A stretch of 5,809 bases of DNA, from the NCBI GenBank assembly GCA_013041975.1, contig JABDQZ010000201.1, positions 1 through 5,809 on the forward strand, given 5' to 3'. Shown in pieces: positions 1 through 5,809 of this stretch. How positions within the stretch are numbered: the first letter of the stretch is position 1; each line of letters starts with the position of its first letter. A program made the position numbers and the translations under genes. Source of the stretch: Gammaproteobacteria bacterium (GTDB taxonomy: Bacteria > Pseudomonadota > Gammaproteobacteria > Chromatiales > Chromatiaceae). The notes beneath the pieces were generated by a model. The model did no database searches, was not told where the DNA came from, and saw only the letters and a list, made by a program, of their open reading frames with translations.

Positions 1-452
1 TCTACAACCGTACAGTCAACTTGCCACAGGTAGAAGACCAGAAGATATATCTGGGCATGTGTGACATTGATCATTTCAGAAAAATCAATGATGTGCACGG
101 CCATAGTATCGGGGATCAGACGTTACATGATATTGCACAAATTATGGAAGACAACTTCCGCTTCAATGATGCCCTGTTTCGTTTCGGTGGTGAAGAATTC
201 ATCGTGTTGTTCAGATGCAAACTCCAGAATGCCAAGGTAGTACTCAACCGTTTCCGTGAATCCATAGAAAGTTACGGCCAGCAACAGAGCAACGGCCTGA
301 CACTGAGTATTGGCTTCGTTGAATGCCGTAAAACTGAAATTTCCAGTACGGTGGTTGGTAAAGCAGATATTGCCCTGTATCACGCCAAGGAAAATGGCAG
401 AAACCGGGTGGTTGATTACGACGATATTGAGATCAACAGCGCTACTGCTTGA
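1..452 (+). CDS. GGDEF-domain diguanylate cyclase, C-terminal part (5' end outside window)
   Basis: The GGDEF domain condenses two GTP into the second messenger cyclic di-GMP. The first complete codon is at position 3, giving 149 visible residues ending at TGA 450-452. The opening YNR matches the end of the usual LTGLYNR motif, so an N-terminal sensory or receiver region should lie upstream. A TTG at 21 is not a credible start because it falls inside the domain. Visible landmarks are CDIDHF (metal-binding Asp), KINDVHGHSIGD (GTP-binding Asn and Asp), the GGEEF signature at 186-200, and the closing ADIALYHAKENGRNRV motif. RFND at 159-170 sits exactly five residues before GGEEF, the position of the RxxD product-inhibition site, so the enzyme is probably active and feedback-inhibited. 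The stretch between YNR and the first metal Asp is shorter than in most family members. What signal it senses and whether it is membrane-bound cannot be seen here. Confidence 0.93.
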   Translation, partial: YNRTVNLPQVEDQKIYLGMCDIDHFRKINDVHGHSIGDQTLHDIAQIMEDNFRFNDALFRFGGEEFIVLFRCKLQNAKVVLNRFRESIESYGQQQSNGLTLSIGFVECRKTEISSTVVGKADIALYHAKENGRNRVVDYDDIEINSATA

Positions 453-455
453 TTC

Positions 456-489
456 ATGTCACAGACCTGTGACATTTGTGTCATATAAT
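456..489 (+). promoter_or_regulatory. Inverted repeat / 11-bp repeats with TATAAT box upstream of pgm
   Basis: Positions 456-464 (ATGTCACAG) and 467-475 (CTGTGACAT) form a perfect 9-bp inverted repeat with a 2-base centre. The same DNA reads as three units starting at 457 (TGTCACA), 468 (TGTGACA) and 479 (TGTCATA), exactly 11 bp apart, followed by a consensus -10 hexamer TATAAT at 484-489. No good TTGACA-like -35 box lies 16-18 bp upstream of that hexamer, which suggests activator dependence. The heptamers starting at 456 and 467 loosely resemble the PhoB box (CTGTCAT repeated at 11 bp), and the second starts 17 bp before the -10 box. The perfect dyad could instead be a site for a dimeric regulator. 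It starts four bases after the cyclase stop codon, so it could also form an RNA hairpin, but the 2-base loop and lack of a clean T-run argue against a standard terminator. The regulator is unknown. Confidence 0.5.
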
Positions 490-519
490 ATTCAAAATTT
501 GTTTTGATGAGATGATGCA

Positions 520-2148
520 ATGATCCATACTGTCAGTACTACCCCTTTTGATGATCAGAAACCCGGCACTTCCGGCCTCAGAAAAAAAGTCAAAGTCTTC
601 GAACAATCCAACTACCTGGAAAACTTCGTACAGGCCATTTTTGACTCCATTGATGGCGTCAATGGCAAAACACTGGTACTGGGTGGTGACGGACGTTACT
701 ACAACACAACCGCCATACAAACGATTGCAAAAATGGCCTCGGCTAATGGTTGCTCTAAACTGATCATAGGTAAAAACGGTCTGCTCTCAACACCTGCAGC
801 TTCCCACCTGATTCGAAAATTCAAAACAGATGGCGGCATCATTCTTTCTGCCAGCCACAATCCGGCAGGCCCGGATGAAGACTTTGGTATCAAATACAAC
901 ATCAGCAATGGCGGACCAGCCCCGGAAAAAATCACTGATCGTATCTTCGATATCTCGAAATCCATCAGTGAATACAAAATTTCAGAGGCTGGGAATATTG
1001 ATCTCTCAACAACAGGCAATATCCAGCTTGATGAAATGCAGGTTCAGATTATTGACCCGGTCACAGATTACGCCAAACTAATGCAGGAACTGTTCGATTT
1101 TGAAGCCATACAGCAACTCTTTGCCAATGATTTCAAAATGACATTTGATGCCATGCATGCCATCACCGGCCCCTACGCGACAACCATACTGGAAGGCATG
1201 CTCAAAGCGCCAGCCGGAACCGTCATTAATGGCACACCATTGCAAGACTTCGGCAAAGGCCACCCCGACCCTAACCTGGTTTATGCCAAGGAACTGGTCG
1301 ACATCATGTGGGGAGACAATGCGCCAGACTTCGGTGCAGCTTCTGATGGTGATGGTGATCGCAACATGATTCTCGGTAATGCATTTTTTGTTACACCTTC
1401 TGATTCGCTAGCCGTCATGGCGGCCAATGCCACTGACATTAAAGGCTATAAAAACGGCATCACTGGTGTTGCCCGTTCCATGCCAACCAGCCAGGCTTCC
1501 GATCAGGTCGCCGAAAGACTGAACATCAATTCATATGAAACACCGACGGGCTGGAAGTTCTTCGGCAATCTGCTTGATGCTGACAAGGTCACCCTGTGCG
1601 GTGAAGAAAGTTTTGGCACGGGCTCCAATCATGTGCGCGAAAAAGATGGCCTGTGGGCAGTACTTTTCTGGCTCAACCTGCTGGCAGTCAAACAGGATTC
1701 TGTGAAAAACATCGTTGAAAATCACTGGCAAAGTTACGGACGCAACTATTATTCACGCCATGACTATGAAGGCCTTGAAAGTGACCTGGCCAATACGTTC
1801 ATGAATGAGCTTGAGGCCATGCAGAATGGGCTTGTTGGCCAGCAGTTGGCCGGGCAGACAGTGAGTTACGCTGACAATTTCAGTTACAACGATGAAGTCG
1901 ATGGCAGCACATCAAGCCGCCAGGGTTTACGCTTCGGTTTTGAAAATGGATCACGTGTTGTCTTCCGTTTATCGGGTACGGGAACCGTCGGTGCTACCTT
2001 AAGAATCTATTTTGAACGTTATGAAACGGATCCTGCCAAACTCAACCTTGATACCCAGGAAGTACTGTCAGACCTGATCGCACTGGTTGAGGAAATGATT
2101 GATCTGAAAAAGCGCAGTGGCAGGGATGGACCTACGGTTATTACTTAA
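520..2148 (+). CDS. pgm: Alpha-D-glucose phosphate-specific phosphoglucomutase
   Basis: This cytosolic enzyme interconverts glucose-1-phosphate and glucose-6-phosphate through a phosphoserine and a glucose-1,6-bisphosphate intermediate, feeding UDP-/ADP-glucose, glycogen and surface polysaccharide synthesis. The 542-residue length is typical of the Agrobacterium/eukaryotic-like PGM1 branch. Landmarks in order: the N-terminal QKPGTSGLRKKV signature (13-24), the active-site loop SASHNPAG (110-117) with the phosphoserine expected at S112, the Mg-binding loop DGDGDR (276-281), the sugar-specificity loop CGEESFGTGSNH (360-371), and the C-terminal phosphate-binding loop FRLSGTGTVGATLR (482-495). 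All key residues are present, so it should be active. The ATG at 520 is chosen because family proteins start a few residues before the QKPGTSGL signature. The ribosome site is weak (GAG at 509-511). A TATAAT box at 484-489 suggests its own promoter. It ends 48 bp from the convergent acetyltransferase gene, with no convincing terminator between them. Confidence 0.97.
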   Translation: MIHTVSTTPFDDQKPGTSGLRKKVKVFEQSNYLENFVQAIFDSIDGVNGKTLVLGGDGRYYNTTAIQTIAKMASANGCSKLIIGKNGLLSTPAASHLIRKFKTDGGIILSASHNPAGPDEDFGIKYNISNGGPAPEKITDRIFDISKSISEYKISEAGNIDLSTTGNIQLDEMQVQIIDPVTDYAKLMQELFDFEAIQQLFANDFKMTFDAMHAITGPYATTILEGMLKAPAGTVINGTPLQDFGKGHPDPNLVYAKELVDIMWGDNAPDFGAASDGDGDRNMILGNAFFVTPSDSLAVMAANATDIKGYKNGITGVARSMPTSQASDQVAERLNINSYETPTGWKFFGNLLDADKVTLCGEESFGTGSNHVREKDGLWAVLFWLNLLAVKQDSVKNIVENHWQSYGRNYYSRHDYEGLESDLANTFMNELEAMQNGLVGQQLAGQTVSYADNFSYNDEVDGSTSSRQGLRFGFENGSRVVFRLSGTGTVGATLRIYFERYETDPAKLNLDTQEVLSDLIALVEEMIDLKKRSGRDGPTVIT

Positions 2149-2196
2149 CCCATACTATTAAATCGACTAGCAGGTTGCAGTTACCTCAATAACCGA

Positions 2197-4884
2197 TCAC
2201 AACAACCGTAACGCCACCTGCTTGATCTTGATATCATCGGGATCGTTACGCACCTTGAAACCAAGTCCTTTAACCAGCTCCAGCATCTTATGATTATTGG
2301 AAAGCACTTCACCATCCATGCGATCAATCCCCCTGTCACGGGCAACCTCGATCAGTTTGGACATCAGGTGATGGGCAATACCACGATGTTGCCACTGATC
2401 TGAAATCACGATGGCAAATTCACAGCTTATGCGATCAGGGTTGGTCACATAACGACATACACCGATCTCCTCTTCCCCATCAGCTTTCGGTCGCACCGCG
2501 ATCAATGCCATTTCATTGTGGTAATCGATCTGTGTGAAGCGCACCAGCATTTCCTGGCTGAGCTCATGCAGTCCTCTCATAAAGCGGAAATACTTTGCTT
2601 CGCTCGATAATGAACGAATAAACTGTTGTTCGATCTCGGCATCTTCAGGACGTATCGGCCTGATAATAATATCGGTGCCGTCATTTAACTGTAGCGGTGT
2701 AACCAGTCTTGCCGGATAAGGGTGGATTGCCAGGTGATGATAGGGATCGGTTGAAGGCTTGGGAAAATCGACACGAATTCGGGCATCCACCGCGATGGCT
2801 TCATTTTCATCGACCAGAATCGGATTAATATCCATTTCCTGAATCCAGGGCAGTTCGCAAGCCAGATTGGATACTCTCAGCAATATCTCAGTCAGCAACT
2901 CCATGTTCACGGCCGGCAAATTTCTGAATTTACCCAGCATTTTAGAGACCCTGGTACGTTCAATAAGATCAACGGCAAGGCGCTTGTTCAACGGCGGCAA
3001 TGAAATGGCTGAATCACCTGTAACTTCCACCGAAGTACCACCACTACCAAAACTCACCACTGGCCCAAAGACAGTGTCTCGAATAATACCCATCATTAAC
3101 TCGCGTGCCGTCGAGCTGCGATGCATTTTCTCGATGGTCACCCCGGATATCGTGGCATCAGGCTTGGCCGCCTGAACCTGATCCATTAAATCCCGATAGG
3201 CCCTGCGCACTTCCTGCGCATTATCGATGTTCAGACGCACGCCACCTGCATCCGACTTGTGACTGATATCCGTGGAAAGCACCTTCATGACAATGGGAAA
3301 CCCAATGGTTTCCGCAAAGATCAACGCCTCGTTGGCCGAGTTGGCCACAGCGATCTGTACCGCTGGAATATTGAAGGCACGCAATACGGCGATGGATTCC
3401 GGTTCAGTCAGAATGTGTCTTTGTTCGGCCAAAGCGCCTTCGATAATCAGGCGCGCACCTTCCTTGTCAGGTTTAGCATAACCCCGTTTCAGTTTCGCTG
3501 GAGTCTGCAACAGCAAGCGCTGGTTTCTGTTATAGGCCGCCATGAATGAAAAGGCATCCACGGCATTTTCAAGTGTTCGGAATGACGGGATATGGGCATT
3601 ATTGAACAGCTGTCGACCTGGCTCTACCTGATGGCCTCCCATCCAGCTGGTGAGAATCGGTTTTCTGTGGTGTTTAGCCGTTTCGATAATCGCTTCAGCC
3701 ACTTGTGTTGGCTGGGTCATAGCTTGTGGTGTAAGAATAACAATGGCAGCGTCTATACCATTATCCTTAAGACAAATATCAATAGCCTGCTGGTAGCGTT
3801 CAGGCGGTGCGTCGCCGATGATATCGACGGGATTGCTGTGTGACCAGACACCGGGCAGTATCTTATTTAATGCTTCAACGGTTTCAACACTGAGCCTGCT
3901 CAGCTCAATTCCCCGATCAGCTGCCCTGTCAGCAGCCATAACCCCCGGCCCACCACCATTGGTAATAATTACCAGGCGTTCACCGGAATTACGGTAATGT
4001 GGTGACGATAACGCCTTGGCTGCTGAAAATAAATGTGTCACCGACTCCACTCGCAATACACCTGAGCGCTCCAGCGCAGCGGAAAACGTTTGATCACTGC
4101 CAACCAGGGCACCTGTATGGGACATGGAGGCTTCCGCCCCAACAGAATGTCTGCCGACCTTCAGGGCAATAACCGGTTTTATGCGTGCTGCCGCACGAAT
4201 GCTGCTCATGAAACGACGTGCATCCTTGATACCTTCAATGTAAAGCAAAATACTCCTGGTTTGAGGATCTGAAACCAGATAATCCAGGTAGTCACCAAAA
4301 TCCAGATCAGCAGCGATACCGGTAGAAACGACGGCTGAAAGACCAATATCGTTCATTTCGGCCCAGTCAAGAATTGCCGTGCAAATCGCTCCAGACTGGG
4401 ATACCAGGGCAATACTGCCGGGTTTTGCATGATTGTGTCCGAAAGTAATATTCAGTTTTTTCTCTGGCCGCATAATTCCCAGACAGTTTGGCCCCATCAA
4501 ACGGATGTCATATTGTTTTGCCGTCTGTACGACCTGCTCTTCAAGGCGTAAACCTTGTGTCCCGATTTCCCTAAAACCCGCCGACATGATCAACATCATT
4601 TTAATGCCATGTTCCCCACAGGCTTCCACAATAGCGGGTATGGTTTTGGCCGGCGTAGCAACAACCGCCAGTTCGATGGAATGACCGATATCCTCAAGTG
4701 ATTTATAGGCCTTTTGTCCCTGCACCTGATGATGCTTTGGATTGATCGCATAAACCTTGCCCTCATAGCCTGAAGAAAGCAGGTTGCGAAACACTACCCC
4801 GCCGACAGAGTCTGTTCGATCACTGGCACCAAACAAGGCAACACTGCCGGGGGTAAATAATGAAGTCAGGTAATGGTTATACAT
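2197..4884 (-). CDS. ADP-forming acetate-CoA ligase-like / GNAT fusion (Pat/PatZ-type protein lysine acetyltransferase)
   Basis: This 895-residue protein has the architecture of Pat/PatZ (YfiQ), which acetylates lysines of enzymes such as acetyl-CoA synthetase. Domains: CoA-binding Rossmann fold (about 1-140; VALFGASDR at 15-23, GPNCLG at 131-136), succinyl-CoA-ligase-like middle part (about 150-460; VSQSGA at 161-166), ATP-grasp (about 475-705; K534, HKSD at 542-545, FGSGG at 612-616, DINP at 685-688), and GNAT (about 730-890). In the GNAT domain E822 in CEFAIV fits the catalytic Glu, and QHRGIA (832-837) is the acetyl-CoA pyrophosphate loop. The synthetase half keeps H256 in SHTGAL, the phosphohistidine position of ADP-forming acetyl-CoA synthetases, plus E217 and H542. 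As I recall, E. coli PatZ lacks the equivalent of H256. It may therefore also be a working acyl-CoA synthetase. The ATG at 4884 fits family starts (HYLTSLFTPGSVALFGAS follows); the ribosome site is weak. It is divergent from the deacetylase gene. Family assignment is sure; substrate and dual activity are inferred. Confidence 0.93.
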   Translation of the reverse strand: MYNHYLTSLFTPGSVALFGASDRTDSVGGVVFRNLLSSGYEGKVYAINPKHHQVQGQKAYKSLEDIGHSIELAVVATPAKTIPAIVEACGEHGIKMMLIMSAGFREIGTQGLRLEEQVVQTAKQYDIRLMGPNCLGIMRPEKKLNITFGHNHAKPGSIALVSQSGAICTAILDWAEMNDIGLSAVVSTGIAADLDFGDYLDYLVSDPQTRSILLYIEGIKDARRFMSSIRAAARIKPVIALKVGRHSVGAEASMSHTGALVGSDQTFSAALERSGVLRVESVTHLFSAAKALSSPHYRNSGERLVIITNGGGPGVMAADRAADRGIELSRLSVETVEALNKILPGVWSHSNPVDIIGDAPPERYQQAIDICLKDNGIDAAIVILTPQAMTQPTQVAEAIIETAKHHRKPILTSWMGGHQVEPGRQLFNNAHIPSFRTLENAVDAFSFMAAYNRNQRLLLQTPAKLKRGYAKPDKEGARLIIEGALAEQRHILTEPESIAVLRAFNIPAVQIAVANSANEALIFAETIGFPIVMKVLSTDISHKSDAGGVRLNIDNAQEVRRAYRDLMDQVQAAKPDATISGVTIEKMHRSSTARELMMGIIRDTVFGPVVSFGSGGTSVEVTGDSAISLPPLNKRLAVDLIERTRVSKMLGKFRNLPAVNMELLTEILLRVSNLACELPWIQEMDINPILVDENEAIAVDARIRVDFPKPSTDPYHHLAIHPYPARLVTPLQLNDGTDIIIRPIRPEDAEIEQQFIRSLSSEAKYFRFMRGLHELSQEMLVRFTQIDYHNEMALIAVRPKADGEEEIGVCRYVTNPDRISCEFAIVISDQWQHRGIAHHLMSKLIEVARDRGIDRMDGEVLSNNHKMLELVKGLGFKVRNDPDDIKIKQVALRLL

Positions 4885-4999
4885 TTAGTGTCAGTCCGGA
4901 TATCAAATAACAATTTATTTTATTAGTGTACTTTTACAGTAGAATGAAAATGAAATCGCTTAAAATTATTCAATACATTGCATTAACGGGGTTGGCTCT
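4885..4999. promoter_or_regulatory. AT-rich divergent control region between acetyltransferase and deacetylase genes
   Basis: This 115-bp gap must hold the promoters of both divergent genes unless they are read from further away. It is clearly richer in A and T than the flanking genes. A 6-bp inverted repeat, AAATAA (4905-4910) and TTATTT (4915-4920), separated by four bases, could be an operator. Possible promoter pieces are TTTACA at 4933-4938 and TAGAAT at 4940-4945 on the plus strand, and TACACT-like or TAAAAT-like boxes on the minus strand. None pairs with a partner box at good spacing, so no promoter is called. No clean CRP (TGTGA-N6-TCACA) or FNR (TTGAT-N4-ATCAA) site was found. The short leader ORF lies within its right half. 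Confidence 0.45.
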
Positions 5000-5003
5000 G
5001 TGA
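4944..5003 (+). CDS. Possible 19-residue leader peptide overlapping the deacetylase start
   Basis: An ATG at 4944, or the in-frame ATG at 4950, opens a short frame, MKMKSLKIIQYIALTGLAL, ending at TGA 5001-5003. That stop overlaps the GTG start of the deacetylase (5000-5002) in the arrangement GTGA, which is typical of translationally coupled genes. The peptide has lysines at the N-terminus followed by a hydrophobic stretch, like the front of a signal peptide or a short membrane peptide. The ribosome site is poor (AGTAGA just upstream of the first ATG). No family is recognised. It may be a real coupling leader, the remnant of a longer gene, or chance in AT-rich DNA. Confidence 0.25.
   Translation: MKMKSLKIIQYIALTGLAL
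4988..4991 (+). promoter_or_regulatory. Candidate ribosome binding site for the deacetylase GTG start
   Basis: GGGG lies eight bases before the GTG at 5000. It is the only purine-rich, G-containing element at suitable distance. The deacetylase frame is closed by a TAA at 4961-4963 and has no ATG between that stop and 5000, so this site and the GTG together set the start. Confidence 0.35.
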
Positions 5004-5809
5004 ATACTGCCTATATCACTCATCCTGACTGCCTCCGGCATGATACCGGCCTTGGTCACCCGGAAAGCATTCAAAGACTGCATGCCATAAAAGACCGTCT
5101 TGTTGCCTCTCATCTGTACGATTTTATGAAACATATCGATGCACCTGAAGTCACTGATCATCAATTATTACGGGTGCATAGCAATGACTACCTGTCCCAG
5201 GTCATGGCCGAAATCCCGGCTGAAGGCCATGCTCATCTCGATCCGGACACTGTCGTCAGCCCTGATAGCCTGAAAGCCGCCTACCGTTCCGCCGGAGCCG
5301 TAATTAAGGCTGTTGACATGATAATGAATGATGAATGTAAAAATGCATTTTGTGCGGTTCGCCCACCCGGTCATCATGCCGAAACATCCCGTGCCATGGG
5401 CTTTTGTTTATTCAATAATATTGCTGTTGGCGCTGCGCATGCCATAGCGACTTACAAGCTGCAAAAAATTGCGATAGTGGACTTCGATGTACACCAGGGT
5501 AATGGCACTGAACAGATCTTCTTTAACAACAAACGCGTTTTATTCTGCTCAACTTTTCAACACCCTTTTTATCCTTATACGCCACTTTACGATGAAACCG
5601 AACGCATGGTTTCAGTGCCTCTTCAAGCGACGTCAAAAAGTGATGAATTCAGGAAGGCCGTTACAGATCATTGGCTACCTGCCATGGAAAACTTCCAGCC
5701 GCAAATGATTTTTATCTCCGCGGGTTTTGATGCTCATCGGGATGATGATATGTCCGGTGTCAGCCTGACTGATGATGACTATCGCTGGGTCACTGAGCAA
5801 CTGATGAAC
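5000..5809 (+). CDS. Histone deacetylase family (class II-like) Zn amidohydrolase, N-terminal 270 residues (3' end outside window)
   Basis: The arginase/deacetylase fold uses zinc to remove acetyl groups from lysines, and in some relatives from polyamines or acetoin-pathway enzymes (AcuC). The frame is open from GTG 5000 to the window end, 270 residues without a stop. Landmarks: N-terminal YITHPDCLRHDTGLGHPE (5-22), RPPGHHAE (121-128) with the catalytic His pair H125/H126, VDFDVHQGNGT (160-170) with zinc ligands D163 and H165, and AGFDAH (241-246) with zinc ligand D244. Bacterial members usually run about 300-380 residues, so the catalytic-Tyr region should lie just beyond the window. Residue 166 is Gln where many relatives have a second His (DVHHGNG). 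The GTG is chosen because the family usually begins directly at this TAYITHPD-like segment and no in-frame ATG exists upstream. It is divergent from the acetyltransferase gene, suggesting that it reverses protein acetylation. Family is near certain; substrate is inferred. Confidence 0.94.
   Translation, partial: MNTAYITHPDCLRHDTGLGHPESIQRLHAIKDRLVASHLYDFMKHIDAPEVTDHQLLRVHSNDYLSQVMAEIPAEGHAHLDPDTVVSPDSLKAAYRSAGAVIKAVDMIMNDECKNAFCAVRPPGHHAETSRAMGFCLFNNIAVGAAHAIATYKLQKIAIVDFDVHQGNGTEQIFFNNKRVLFCSTFQHPFYPYTPLYDETERMVSVPLQATSKSDEFRKAVTDHWLPAMENFQPQMIFISAGFDAHRDDDMSGVSLTDDDYRWVTEQLMN

Noticed and set aside
457..474. CRP-like site from the TCACA and TGTGA words
   Set aside because: The half-sites are in the wrong order (TCACA first) and are four bases apart, which does not fit the CRP consensus.
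456..488. Ten-codon frame from ATG 456 with a TCDIC segment, upstream of pgm
   Set aside because: It is very short, lies wholly inside the inverted repeat and -10 box, and has no ribosome site.
699..1019. Minus-strand frame of 106 codons inside pgm
   Set aside because: It is a shadow of pgm, covering the active-site region, with no protein-like features of its own.
2136..2150. GGTTA / TAACC inverted repeat at the pgm stop codon, as a terminator between the convergent genes
   Set aside because: The stem is only five mostly A-T pairs and no T-run follows on either strand, so it is not a credible terminator.
2867..3175. Plus-strand frame of 102 codons opposite the acetyltransferase gene
   Set aside because: It lies antisense inside a complete, well-conserved ATP-grasp coding region, and the product has no recognisable domain.
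5168..5377. Minus-strand frame of 69 codons inside the deacetylase gene
   Set aside because: It is antisense to a continuous deacetylase frame containing the catalytic His pair, so it is a shadow.
5487..5708. Plus-strand frame of 73 codons in another phase inside the deacetylase gene
   Set aside because: It overlaps conserved deacetylase sequence in the correct frame and has no ribosome site or recognisable family.

Overview
The window looks like a chromosomal segment from a proteobacterium, most likely a gammaproteobacterium. This is inferred from protein style: an Agrobacterium/proteobacterial-type phosphoglucomutase, a PatZ-like acetate-CoA ligase/GNAT fusion, and a proteobacterial class-II-like deacetylase. 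Base composition is moderate and similar across the genes. I saw no insertion sequences, tRNAs, rRNAs or CRISPR arrays. Genus cannot be assigned from the sequence alone.

Layout, left to right. (1) At 1-452 (+) is the C-terminal part of a GGDEF diguanylate cyclase whose start lies outside the window. It keeps a GGEEF active site and an RxxD inhibitory site. (2) A short gap at 453-519 holds a perfect 9-bp inverted repeat. It can also be read as three TGT-starting units at exact 11-bp spacing, ending in a TATAAT box. This is a good candidate promoter/operator for the next gene. (3) At 520-2148 (+) is a complete alpha-phosphoglucomutase (pgm), which interconverts glucose-1-phosphate and glucose-6-phosphate. 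(4) At 4884-2197 (-), convergent with pgm, is an 895-residue fusion of an ADP-forming acyl-CoA synthetase-like module with a C-terminal GNAT acetyltransferase domain, with the same architecture as the protein lysine acetyltransferase Pat/PatZ. (5) Beyond an AT-rich divergent gap (4885-4999), from 5000 to the window end (+), is a histone-deacetylase-family Zn amidohydrolase. It uses a GTG start and is cut by the window edge. A possible 19-residue leader ORF (4944-5003) overlaps its start codon.

The most interesting theme is the right half: a candidate lysine acetyltransferase and a candidate Zn-dependent deacetylase read divergently from one 115-bp region. This resembles in logic the acuA/acuC pair of Bacillus, which acetylates and deacetylates acetyl-CoA synthetase. 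Unlike E. coli PatZ as I recall it, this acetyltransferase keeps the histidine that carries phosphate in ADP-forming acyl-CoA synthetases. It may therefore both make an acyl-CoA and use it. The left half (c-di-GMP synthesis next to glucose-1-phosphate supply) fits polysaccharide or glycogen metabolism, but adjacency is the only link I can see.
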